The notes under the pieces: generated by a model
Database searches by the model: none
What the model saw: the letters and a program-made list of their open reading frames with translations, nothing else
Told to the model about the DNA's origin: nothing
From: Antilocapra americana
Taxonomy: Eukaryota > Chordata > Mammalia > Artiodactyla > Antilocapridae
Assembly: GCA_007570785.1 (NCBI GenBank)
Contig: ML664152.1
Coordinates: forward strand, 7,304,171-7,368,170
Direction of reading: 5' to 3'
Length of the DNA stretch: 64,000 nt
Made by a program: the position numbers and the translations under genes
Shown here: positions 53,633 through 64,000 of the stretch, in pieces
Layout: the number at the start of each line of letters is the position of its first letter
Position numbering within the stretch: the stretch's first letter is position 1

Positions 53633-56600
53633 CTTGTTTAGTTCTAAGTTATGTCCGACTCTTTGTGACCCCATGGACTGCAGCACACCTGGCCATCTTC
53701 TTCTTCACTATCCTCAGAGATTGCTCAAATTCATGACCATTGAGTTAGTGATGCTATCTAACCATCTCATCCATTTCACCCCCTTCTCTTTTTGCCTTCA
53801 ATCTTTCCCAGAATCAAGGTCTTTTCCAATAATCCAGCTTTTTGCATCAGGTGGCCAAAGTATTGGAGCTTCAGGTTCAGCATCAGTCCTTCCAATGAAT
53901 ATTCAGGGTTGATTTGATTTTGGATTGATTGGTTTGAAATCCTTGCAGTCTGAGGGACTCTCAGGAGTCTTCTCCAGTACCACAATTGAAAAGCATTGAT
54001 TCTTCAGCCGTCAGCATTCTTTATGGCCCAATCTCACATCCTTATATGAGTACTGGAAAAACTATAGTTTTGACTATATGGACATTTGCTGGGAAAGTGA
54101 TGTCTCTGCTTTTTAATACATTGTCTAGTTTTGTCATAGCTTTCCTTCCAAGGTGCAAGCATCTTTCAATTTCATGGCTGAAGTGACTGTTCATAGTGAT
54201 TTTGGAGGCCAAGAAAAGAAAATCTGTCACTGCTTCTACCTTTTTCCTTTCTATTTGCCATGATGTGATGGGACTGGATGTCATGATCTTAATTTTTTGA
54301 ATGTTAACTTTTAAGCCAGCTATTTTACCCTCCTCTTTCACCTTTTCAAGAAGCTGTTCAGATTCTCTTCACTTTCTGCCATTTGAGTGGTATCATCTGC
54401 ATATATGAGGTTGTTGGTATTTTCCCCCACAATCTTGATTCCAGCTTGTGGTTCATCCAGGCAGCATTTTGCCTGATGTACTCTGCATAGAAGTTAAATA
54501 AACAGGGGAACACTATACAGTGTTGTGGTACTCCTTTCCCAATTTTGAACCAGTCCATTTTTCCTTGTCCGGTTCTAACTTGCTTCTTGACCCACATACA
54601 GGTTTCTCATGAGACAGGTAAGGTGATCTGGTATTCCCATCTCTTAAAGAATTTTTCAGTTTGTTGTGATCCACACAGTCAAGGCTGTAGCATAGTCAGT
54701 GAAACAGAAGTAGATGTTCCTCTGGAATTCTCTTGCTTTCCCTATTGATCCAACAGATGTTGGCAAATTGATCTCTGGATCCTCTGCCTTTTCTAAACTC
54801 AGCTTGTTCATCTAGAAGTTCTCAGTTCACATACTGCTGAAGTATAGCTTGAAGAATTTTGAGCATAAATTTGCTAACACGTAAAATGAGCACAATTGTA
54901 CAGCAGTTTGAACATTCTCTGGCATTGCCCTTCTCTGAGATTGGAATGAAAACTGACTTTTCCAGTCCTGTGGCCACTGATGAATTTTCCAAATTTGCTG
55001 ACATCTTGAGTTCAGCACTTTAAGAGCATCATCTTTTAGGATTTGAAATAACTCAGCTGGAATTCCATCACCTCCACTAGCTATGTTTATAGTAATGCTC
55101 CCTAAGCCCCACTTGATTTCACATTCCAGGATATCTGGTTCTAGGTGAGTAATGACTATATCATCGTGGTTATCTGGGTCATTAAGATCTTTTTTCTTCC
55201 ATTGTATAATCGTAAGGGATTTACTTTAGATCATACCTGAATGGTCTAGTGGTTTTCTCTACTTTCTTCAATTTAAGCTTAAATTTGGCAATAAGGAGTT
55301 CAGGATTTGAGCCAAGGCAGCTCCCACTGCCTTATTGTTTTTGATGACTGTATAGAGCTTCTCCATCTTCAGCTGCAAAGAATATAATCAATCAAATTTT
55401 GGTATTGACCATCTAGTAATGTCCATATGTAGAGTCATCTCTTGTGTTGCTGGAAGAGGGTGTTTGCTATGACCAGTGCGTTCTCTTGGAAAAACTCTGT
55501 TAGTCTTTTCCCTGCTTCATTCTGTACTCCAAGGCCAAATTTGCCTGTTACACGTACTACTTTTGCATTCCAGTGCCCTATGATGAAATGGACAACTTTT
55601 TAGGGTGTTAGCCCTAGAAGGTCTTATAAGTCTTCATATAACTGTTCAACTTCAGCTTCTTCAGCATTACTGGTTGGGGCATAGACTTGGATTACTGTGA
55701 TCTTGAATGATTTGCCTTGGAAACAGACAGAGGTAATTTTGTCATTTTTGAGATTGCATCCAAGTACTGCATTTCAGCCTCTTTTGTTGACTATGAAGGC
55801 TACTCCATTTCTTCTAAGGGATTCTTGCCCACAGTCCTAGATATAGCGGTCATGTGAATTAAATTTGCCCATTACAATCAATTTTAGTTCACTGATTACT
55901 AAAATGTTGAAGTTCACTCTTGCCATCTCCTGTTTGACCACTTCCAATTTACCTTGATTTATGGACCTAACATTCCAGGTTCCTATGCAATATGTTCTTT
56001 ACAGCATTGGACTTTACTTCCATCACCAGTCACATCCACAGCTGGGTGTTGTTTTCGCTTTGGCTCCATCTCTTCATTCTTTCTGGAGTTATTTCTCCAC
56101 TGATCTCCAGTAGCATATTGGGCACCTACCTATCTGAGGAGTTCATCTTTCCGTGTCCTATCTTTTTGCCTTTTCATACTGTTCATAGGGTTCTCAAGGC
56201 AAGAATACTGAAGTGGTTTGCCATTCCCTTCTCCAGTGGACCACATTTTGTCAGACCTCTCCACCATGACCCGTCCATCTTGGGTGGCCCAACATGGCAT
56301 GCTCATAGTTTCATTGAGTTAGACACGGCTGTGGTCCGTGTGATCTTTTTGATTAGTTTTCTGTGATTGTGGTTTTCCTTCTGTCTTCCTTCTGATGGAG
56401 AAGGATAAGGGGCTTTTAGAAGCTTCCTGATGGGAGAGACTGACTGAGGGGGAAACTGGGTCTTGTTCTGATGGGCAGGGCCATGCCCAGTAAATCTTTA
56501 ATCCAATTTTTTGTTGATGGATGGCTCTGTGTTCCCTCCCTGTTGTTTGATCTGAGACTACACTATGGTGGGGGTAATGAAGATAATGACGACTTTCTTC

Positions 56601-57372
56601 AAAAGGTCTTGTGCCTACACTATTGTATTCAGTGCCCCTGACCCTGCCACTGTCGACCCACACCTCCACTAGAGACTCCTGGACACTCACAGGCAAGTCT
56701 GGGTCAGTCTCTTGTGGGGTCACTGCTCTTTTCTCCTGGGTCCTAGTGTGCACAAGGTTTTGTTTGTGCCCCCCAAGAGTCTGTTTCCCCAGTCCCATGA
56801 AAGTTCGGTGATTAAGTCCTCCTGGCCTCCAAAGTCAAATTCCCTGGGGGCCCTCAGTCCCTTTGCCAGATCCCTAGATTGGGAAATCTGTTGTGGGTCC
56901 TAAAACTTTCTTAACAGTGAGAGAATTTATTTGGTATAATTGTTCTGCAGTTTGTGGGGCGCCTGCTCAGTGACACTATGGTGGGGTTAATGGCGACCTC
57001 CTCCAAGAGGGCTTATGCCACACACTGTGTGACCCAGGTCTGCTGCACTGAGAGCCCCTGCCCTTGTGACAGGCCACTGCTGACCGGTGCCTCCACAGGA
57101 GATACTCAAACACACAAAGGAGGGTCTAGTTCAGTCTCTGTGGGGTCTCTAGGTCCTGGTGCACACAAGGTTTTGCTTGATCCCTCCGAGCATCTCTGGC
57201 AAGTATGGGGTTTGATTCTAAACATGATTTCGTCCCTCCTACTGTCTTGCTGGGGCTTCTCCTTTGCTCTTGGATGTAAGGTATCCTTTTTTGGTGGGAT
57301 CCAACATTCTCTTATCGATGGTTGTTCAGCAGTGAGTTGAAATTTTGGCGTTCTAGTAAGAGAAGACGAACA
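53633..57372 (-). mobile_element. BovB LINE with long L1-like 5'UTR, minus strand
   Basis: The 3' end is near 53633. The reverse transcriptase spans about 54000-55190 on the minus strand and is heavily decayed. At about 55195 the text jumps from the RT linker to the end of the endonuclease, so about 0.6 kb is missing. The endonuclease runs to about 55950 and the leader (with TTCTCAAGGCAAGAATACTG at 56190) to about 56330. From 56330-56380 the sequence passes without a visible boundary into about 1 kb homologous to the L1 5'UTR at 47860-48770. Confidence 0.88.
56380..57372 (-). promoter_or_regulatory. L1-like 5'UTR on a BovB element, with internal duplication
   Basis: Collinear with the L1 5'UTR at 47860-48770 over most of its length. 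Shared boxes include CTGATGGGAG, CTGGGTCTTG, GATGGGCAGGGCC-like, GGGGTCACTG, AGATTTTGTTTGTGCCCC-like, ATTCCCTGGGG and TTTTTTGGTG near the start. It also holds two related blocks, about 56567-56760 and 56972-57200, each with CACTATGGTGGGG, a GACCTCC-like box and GTCAGTCTC...GGGGTC. In L1 such a region drives transcription. Confidence 0.7.
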
Positions 57373-57376
57373 GATA

Positions 57377-58312
57377 AGATCTTATAGATAGAGTGCCTGA
57401 AGAACTTTGGACTGAGGTTCATGACATTGTATAGGAGGCAGTGATGAAGACAATTCTAAAGAAAAATAAATGCAAAAAGGCAAAATGGTTGTCTGATGAG
57501 CCCTTACAAAAAGCTGAGAGAAGAAGAGAAGCAAAAGGCAAAGGAGAAAAGGAAAAATATACTCATCTGAAAGCAGAGTTCCAAAAAACAGCAAGGAGAC
57601 ACAAGAAGTCTTCCAAGGTGATCACTGCAAACAAATAGAGGAAAACAATAGAATGGGAAAGACTAGAGACCTCTTCAAGAAAATCAGAGATATCAAAGGA
57701 ACATTTCATGCAAAGATGGGAACAATTAAGGACAGAAATTGTATGCACCTAACAGAAGCAGAAGATATTAAGAAGAGGTGGCAAGAACCATAAAGAAAAG
57801 ATCTTCATGATGTAGATAATCACGATGGTGTGATCAACTTATCTAAAGCCAAACATCCTGGAGTGCAAAGTCAAGTGGGCCTTAGGGAAGCATCACTACA
57901 AACAAAGCTAGTAGAGGTGAAGGAATTTCAGTGGAGCTATTTCAAATCCTAAAAGATGATGCTGTGAAAGTGCTGCACTCAATATGCCAGCAAACATGGA
58001 GAACTCAGCAGTGGCCACAGCACTGGAAAAGGTCAGTTTCATTCCAATCCCAAAGAAACACAATGCCAAAGAATGTTCAAACTACTGCACAATTGCACTC
58101 ATTTCACACGCTAGGAAAGTAATCCTCAAGATTCTCCACGTGAGGCTTCAACAGTACGTGAACTGTGAAATTCCAGATGTTCAAGCTGGATTTAGAAAAG
58201 GTAGAGGAACCAGAAATCAAAATGCCAACACTGGCTGAATCATCAAAAAAGCAAGAGAGTTCCAGAAAAACACCTACTACTGCTTTATTGACTGTGCCAA
58301 AGCCTTTGACTG
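57377..58312 (+). mobile_element. BovB LINE, plus strand, left part (continues at 60811)
   Basis: It starts in the linker after the endonuclease (GATCTTATAGATAGAGTGCC) and runs into the reverse transcriptase up to GCCAAAGCCTTTGACTGTGT. Frames 57441-57638, 57931-58122 and 57984-58238 (IPIPKKHNAKECSNYC, DVQAGFRKGRGTR) are broken. It abuts the 5' end of the opposite-strand BovB at 57372. Confidence 0.92.
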
Positions 58313-60800
58313 TGTTCAGTTCAGTCGCTCAGTCATGTCCGACTCTTTGTGACCCCATCAATCGTAGCACGCCAGGCCTCCCTGTCCATCACCAACTCCT
58401 GGAGTTTACCCAAACTCAAGTCCATTAAGTCAGTGATGCCATCCAGCCATCTCATCCTCTGTCGTCCTCTTCTCCTCCTACCCCCAATCCTTCCCAGCAC
58501 CCAATGAGTCAACTTTTTGAATGAGATGGCCAAAATATTGGAGTTTCAGCTTTAATATCAGTCCTTCTGATGAAACCTCAGGACTGATCTCCTTTAGGAT
58601 GGACTGGTTGGATCTTCTTGCAGTCCAAGGGACTCTCAAGAGTCTTCTCCAACACCACAGTTCAAAAACATCAATTCTTTGGTACTCAGCTTTTGTCACA
58701 GTCCAACTCTCACATCCATACATGACTACTGGAAAAACCATAGCCTTGACTAGACGGACCTTGTTGGCAAAGTAATATCTCTGCTTTTCAATATACTATC
58801 TGGGTTGGCCATAACTTTCCTCCCAAGGGGTAGGTGTCTTTTAATTTCATGGCTGCAATCACCATCTCCAGTGATTTTGGAGTCCAGAAGAATAAAGTCT
58901 GACACTGTTTCCACTGTTTCCCCATCTATTTGCTGTGAAGTGATGGGACCAGATGCCATGATCTTAGTTTTTTGAATGTTGAGCTTTAGGCCAACTTTTC
59001 CACTCTCCTCTTTCACTTTCATCAAGAGGCTTTTTAGTTCCTCTTCACTTTCTTCCATAAGGGTGGTATCATCTGCATATCTGAGGTTATTGATATTTCT
59101 CTCAGAAATCTTGATTCCAGCTTGTGCTTCTTCTAGCCCAGGGTTTCTCACGATGTGCTCTGCATATAAGTTAAATAAGCAGGGTGACAATATACAGCCT
59201 TGACGTCATTCCTTTCCCTGTCTGGAACCAGTCTGTTGTTCCATGTCCAGTTCTAATTGTTGCTTCCTGATCTACATACGGTTTCTCAAGAGGCAGGTCA
59301 GGTGGTTTAGTATTCCCATCTCTTGAAGAATTTTCCATAGTTTATTGTGATTCACACAGTAAAAGGCTTTGGCATAGTCAATAAAGTAGAAATAGATGTT
59401 TTTCTGGAACTCTCTCACTCTTTTGATGATCCAGCGGATGTTATAAATTTGATCTCTGGTTCCTCTGCCTTTTCTAAAACCAGCTTGAACATCTGGAAGT
59501 TCACAGTTCATGTATTGCTGAAGGCTGGCTTGGAGAATTTTGAGCATTACATTACTAGCATGTGAGATGAATGCAATTGTGTGGTAGTTCGAACATTCTT
59601 TGGCACTGCCTTTCTTTGGGATTGGAATGAAAACTGACCTTTTCCAGTCCTGTGGCCATTGCTGAGTTTTCCAAATTTGCTGGCATAATGAGTGCAACAG
59701 TTTCACAGCATCATCTTTCAAAATTTGAAATAGCTCAACTGGAATTCCATCATCTTCACTAGCTTTGTTTGTAGTGATGCTTTCTAAGGCCCACTTGACT
59801 TCAAATTCCAGAATGTCTGGCTCTAGATGAGTGTGAGTGATCACATCATCATAAGTATCTGGGTCATGAAGATCTTTTTATACAGTTCTTCTGTGTATTC
59901 CTGCCACTTCTTCTTAATATCTTCTGCTTCTGTTAGGTTCATACCATTTCTGTCCTTTATAGAGCCCATCTTTGCATGAAATGCTCCCTTGGTATCTCTA
60001 ATTTTCTTGAAGCAATCTCTAGTCTTTCCTTTTCTGTTGTTTTCCTCTATTTCTTTGCATTGATCGCTGTGGAAGGCTTTCTTATCTCTCCGTGCTATTC
60101 TTTGGAACTCTGCATTCAGATGGGTATATCTTTCCTTTTCTCCTTTGTTTTTCACTTTTCTTCTTTTCACAGTTATTTGTAAGGCCTCCTCAGACAGCCA
60201 TTTTGCTTTTTTGCATTTCTTTTCCATGGGGATGCTCTTAATCCCTGTGTCCTGTACAGTGTCATGAACCTCTGTTCATAGTTCATCAGGCACTCTGTTT
60301 ATCAGATCTAGTCCCTTAAATCTATTTCTCACTTCCACTGTATAATCATAAGGGATTTGGTTTAGGTCATACCTGATTGGTATAGTGGTTTTCCCTACTT
60401 TCTTCAGTTTAAGTCTGAATTAGGCAATAAGGAGTTCATGATCTGAGTTCCACAGTCAATTCCCAGTCTTGTTGTTGCTGACTGTATAGAACTTCTTCCT
60501 CTTTGGCTGCAAATAATACAATCAGTCTGATTTCGGTGTTGACCATCTGGTGATGTCCATGTGTAGAGTCTTCTCTTGTGTTGTTGGAAGAGGGTATTTT
60601 CTATGACAAGTGCATTCTCTTGACAAAACTCTATTAGCCTTTGCTCTGCTTCATTCTGTACTCCAAGGCCAAATTTGCCTGTTACTCCAGGTGTTTCCTA
60701 ACTTCCTACTTTTGCATTCCAGTCCCCTAAAATGAAAAAGATATCTTTTTTGGGTGTTAGTTCTAAAGGGTCTTGAAGGACTAACACCCAAAAAAGATAT
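58313..60800 (-). mobile_element. BovB LINE inserted into another BovB, minus strand, well preserved
   Basis: The 3' end is at 58313-58320 (TCAGTTCAGTCGCTCAG). Minus-strand frames: 58478-58741 (FELWCWRRLLRVPWTARR), 58750-59190 (146 codons, intact LRYADDTTLM), 59272-59844 (190 codons, KASEDDGIPVELFQ to FIDYAKAF) and 59841-60227 (128 codons, linker). It ends in the endonuclease at about 60762 plus a fold-back copy. A 10-bp TSD, CCTTTGACTG, lies in the host BovB at 58303-58312 and 60801-60810. Confidence 0.95.
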
Positions 60801-60801
60801 C
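60740..60801. repeat. 22-bp perfect inverted repeat at the BovB 5' end
   Basis: Arms 60740-60761 and 60780-60801 are exact reverse complements, with an 18-nt loop. Arm 1 is ordinary BovB endonuclease sequence (antisense of LTPKKDIFFI-type coding). Arm 2 lies beyond the normal end and abuts the TSD. Confidence 0.95.
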
Positions 60802-60810
60802 CTTTGACTG

Positions 60811-61855
60811 GATCACAGCAAACTGTGGAAAATTCTTCAAGAGATGGGAATACCAGACCACCTTACTTGCTTCCTGAGAAATCTGCATGCAGGTAAAGAA
60901 GCAACAGTTAGAGCTGGATATGAAACAACAGACTGGTTCCAAAATTGGGAAAGGAGTATGTCAAGGCTGCATATTGTCACCCTGTTTATTTAACTTATAT
61001 GCAGAGTACATTATGTGAAGTGCTGGGCTGGATGAAGCACAAGCTGGAATCAAGATAGCCAGAAAAAGGATGAATAGCCTCAGATATGCAGATGACACCA
61101 TCCTTATGGCAGAAAGCAAAGAGGAACTAAAGAGCCTCTTGATGAAAGTAAAAGAGGAGAGTGAAAAATTTGGCTTAAAACTCATCTTTCAAAAGACAAA
61201 GATCATGGCATCTTGTCCCATCCCTTCATGGCAAATAGATGGCAAAACAATGGAAACCATGGCATACTTTATGTTTTTGGGCTCCAAAATCACTGCAGAT
61301 GGTGACTGCAGCCATGAAACTAAAAGATGCTTCCTCCTTGGAAGAAAAGTTATGACCAACCTAGACAGCATATTAAAAAGCGGAGACATTACTTTGCCAG
61401 CAAAGGTCAAGGCTATGGTTTTTCCACTAGTCATGTATGTTTGTAAGTGTTGGACTATAATTAAAGCTGAGTGCTGAAGAATTGATGTGTTTGAACTGTG
61501 GTGTTGGAGAAGACTCTTGAGAGTCCCTTGGACTGCAAGGAGATCCAACCAGTCAATCCTAAAGGGAATCTGTCCTTAATATTCACTGGAAAGACTGATG
61601 TTGAAGCTGAAACTCCAATATTTTGGTTACCTGATGCAAAGAACTTACTCATTGGAAAAGACCCTGATGCTGGGAAAATTGAAAGCAGGAGGAGAAAGGG
61701 AGGACAGAGGATGAGATGGTTGGATGGCATCACTGTCTCAATGGACATGATGTTGAGTGGGCTCTGGGAGTTGGTGATGGGCAGGGAAACCTGACATGCT
61801 GCAGTCCATGGGGTCGCAACGAATTAGACACGACTGAGAGACTGAACTGACTTGA
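60811..61855 (+). mobile_element. BovB LINE, plus strand, right part (continues 57377-58312)
   Basis: It resumes the interrupted copy at GATCACAGCAAACTGTGG. The frame 61070-61477 carries LRYADDTILMAESKEELKSL and the thumb; 61498-61794 is the C-terminal text in another frame. It ends GAGAGACTGAACTGACTTG. With the left part it is a 2.0-kb 5'-truncated BovB. Confidence 0.93.
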
Positions 61856-61857
61856 AG

Positions 61858-63470
61858 ATGTTTTTTGTATCATTCTTCTGTGCATTCTTGCCACCTCTTA
61901 TTAATCTCTTCTGCTTCTGTTAGGTCCTTATCATTTCTTTCCTTTATCATGCCCAATCTTATATGCAATGTTGCCTTGATATCTCTAATTTTCTTAATAG
62001 CTCTCTATTCTTTCTCATTCTTTTGTTTTCCTCTATGTCTTTGCACTGTTCGTGTAAGAAGGCTTTCTTATCTCTCCTTGCTACTCTCTAGAAATCTGTG
62101 TTCAGTTGGATTTATCTTTTCCTTTCTCCCTTACCTTTTGCTTCTCTTCTTCTTCAGCTATTTGTAAAGGTTCTTAAGACAACAACTTTGCCTTATTGCA
62201 TTTCTTTTTCTTTGGGATGGTTTTGGTCACCACCTCCCATACAATGTTGCAGACCTCCATCCATAGTTCTTCAGGTACTCTGTCTACCAGATCTAATCCC
62301 TTAAATCTACTCATCACCTCTACTATATAGTCGCAAAGTGCTTGATTTAGGTCTTGCCTGAATGGCCTATTGGTTTTCCTTACTTTCTTCAGTTTAAGCC
62401 TGAATTTTGCAATAAGGAGTTCATGATCTTAGCCACAGTCAGCTCACAGTATTGTTTTTGCTGACTTTGTAGAGTTTCACCATCTTCAGCTGCAAAGAAT
62501 ATAATCAATCTAATTTCAGTGTTGACCATCTGGTGATGTCCATGTGTAGAGTAATCTCTTGTGTCACTTGGGGAGGGTGTTTGGTATGACCAGTATGTTC
62601 TCTTGGCAAAACCCCGTTAGCCTTTGCCCTGATTCATTTTGTACCCCAGGGCCAAACTTGGTATCTCTTGTCTTCCTAGTTTTGCATTCTAGTACCCTAT
62701 GATGAAAAGAACATCTTTTTTGTGTGTTAGTTCTAGAAGAACTTGTAGGTCTTCACAGAACTGGTGAACTTCATCTTCAGCAGCAGTGGTTGGTGCATAG
62801 ACTTGGATTCCTGTGATGTCGAATGGTTTGCCTTGGAAATAATCTGAGATCCTTCTGACATTTTTGAGATTTGCACAGAAGTACTGTGTTTCAGACTCTT
62901 TTGTTGACTATCAGGGTTACTCCATTTCTTCTAAAAGGTTCTTGCCCACTGTAATAGATGTAGTGGTCATCTGAATTAAGTTGGCCTATTCCAGTCCATT
63001 ATAGTTCACTGATTCCTAAGATGTCAATGTTTACTCTTGCCATCTCCTGCCTGACCACATCCAATTTACCTTGATTCATGGATTTCACTTTCCAACTTCC
63101 TATGCAATATCATTCTTTACAGCATCAGTTTTTATTTTCACCACCAGTCACATCCACAACTGTCATTTCTGCTTTGGCTCAGTTTCTTCTTTCTTTCTGG
63201 GAGCTATTATTATTATGCTCTTCTCTGTTAGCATATTGGATACCTCTGACCTGGGTGGAGCTCATCTTTCAGTGTCATATCTTTTTATACTGTTCATGGG
63301 GTTCTTGTGGCAAGGAGCCTGGAATGTTTGGCCATTTCCCTCTGCAGTGGACCACTTTTTGTCAGAACTCTCCACTATGACCTGTTCACCTTGGGTGTCC
63401 CTGCACAGCATGGCTCATTGCTTCTTAGACTTATGCAAGTCCCTTCACCATGACATGGCTGTGATCCATG
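61858..63470 (-). mobile_element. BovB LINE 5' half with the alternative 5' end, minus strand
   Basis: Reading leftwards, it starts at about 63470 (CTTCATGGATCACAGCCATG, reverse complement), has the leader (GGAATGTTTGGCCATTTCC at 63322, antisense), the endonuclease (about 62990-62420) and the linker to 61858. The RT and 3' end are missing because the neighbouring plus-strand BovB begins there. Its outermost 5' sequence differs from that at 56300-57372. Confidence 0.9.
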
Positions 63471-64000
63471 AAGAAGAGAGTTTGGGTGGTATATGCATAT
63501 TCAGGAGGGGGCTTGAGCACAGCCGAATTCAGTTTAGAATTAGGGCAGAGTCCAAGCTGTGGTTGACTGAAGTCACGAGGCTCAGAAAATGTTATCATTA
63601 CCATCCCTTAGGTTTCAGTGGATCAGGATGGTTGAGCTCAGACAAATCTTTTCCTTTGAAATAGAACTGGAAGCCTTTATACTTGATCTGTTGTCTTTGC
63701 TATTATTAATTCTCTTGCCTGATTTTGTCCTTTGTTTACACATTCCTTTGTTCCCTAAGTTCATTACTTACTGAGACCTGTTCAAGGGCAAGTACTGTGG
63801 CCAGGCTTAGATCCCAAAATGGTTTAGGCCAAAAATGGCTTCTCTGTTGTCAAGAAAGCCATTCGTGCTTCTTTCTCTGGAGACTCTCTACTCTTTCTGC
63901 TTACAGTTAGGCAGACAGCCATCAAGAATTTCCCAGCATAAACTTGAAAGAATCCCAGAGAGCTGTCTTCTATCCCTGAGAATGATCGATGCTAACAAAT
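63471..64000 (-). mobile_element. Possible LTR fragment at the window end
   Basis: On the minus strand there is a TATA-like AGTATAAAGG (63675-63684) downstream of GGGATCTAAGCCTGGCCAC and an AACAAAGGACAAAATCAGGC-like region, resembling the U3-R of a ruminant class I LTR. No polyadenylation signal or LTR end was confirmed and the window stops here. Weak. Confidence 0.25.

Noticed and set aside
56380..57372. A host CpG promoter or exon cluster
   Set aside because: The sequence is explained by homology to the L1 5'UTR at 47860-48770.
1..64000. CRISPR arrays, bacterial operons or phage
   Set aside because: No spaced direct repeats, no ribosome-binding-site spaced operons; all repeats are mammalian transposons.

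Overview
This is nuclear DNA from a ruminant, almost certainly a bovid. The evidence is the combination of BovB (RTE-type) LINEs, Bov-tA SINEs, ruminant-type L1 elements, older cetartiodactyl CHR SINEs and three mammal-wide MIR fragments. I found no intact host protein gene, no functional RNA gene and no CRISPR. Nearly every long reading frame belongs to a retrotransposon. By eye, roughly half to two thirds of the window is recognisable transposable element.

Layout. 1-5019: a decayed L1 on the plus strand, cut by the window edge. 5020-13484: sparse old repeats (L1 ends, MIR, CHR SINEs, a BovB tail). 13485-16494: an almost complete BovB. 17503-18352: a BovB with an inverted 5' part and target-site duplications (TSDs). 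18400-21451: old L1 plus SINEs. 21452-25979: two BovB copies head to head; the left one carries a Bov-tA that itself carries an L1, both with clear TSDs. 26130-38406: a class II (betaretrovirus-like, lysine-tRNA primed) endogenous provirus with two LTRs. It is broken by a deleted BovB in gag, a BovB in env, and a twin-primed L1 whose tail took a second L1. 38407-46845: mixed unique DNA, a solo LTR, a BovB, SINEs and a small ancient duplication. 46846-48770: the 5' part of an L1 (5'UTR, ORF1, start of ORF2) without its 3' part. 48771-53632: unique DNA, an ERVL-type LTR split by a Bov-tA, a MIR, a CHR SINE. 53633-63470: about 10 kb of four BovB copies in alternating orientation. 63471-64000: possibly part of an LTR.

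Nothing here forms a working pathway, and all reverse transcriptase and retroviral frames carry breaks or lost catalytic residues. The biology of interest is the insertion record. One BovB carries a long 5'UTR homologous to the L1 5'UTR in the same window, while another BovB copy has a different 5' end on the same body, which suggests promoter exchange between LINE families. Several insertions preserve the mechanism that made them: two twin-priming inversions (one BovB, one L1), a 22-bp fold-back at a BovB 5' end, and a BovB with two internal deletions that still has TSDs. The provirus contains two unlike integrase cores and an internal exact copy of its polypurine tract.

All element boundaries are hand-read and may be off by several bases. 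Family names come from recognition of characteristic sequence, not from a search.
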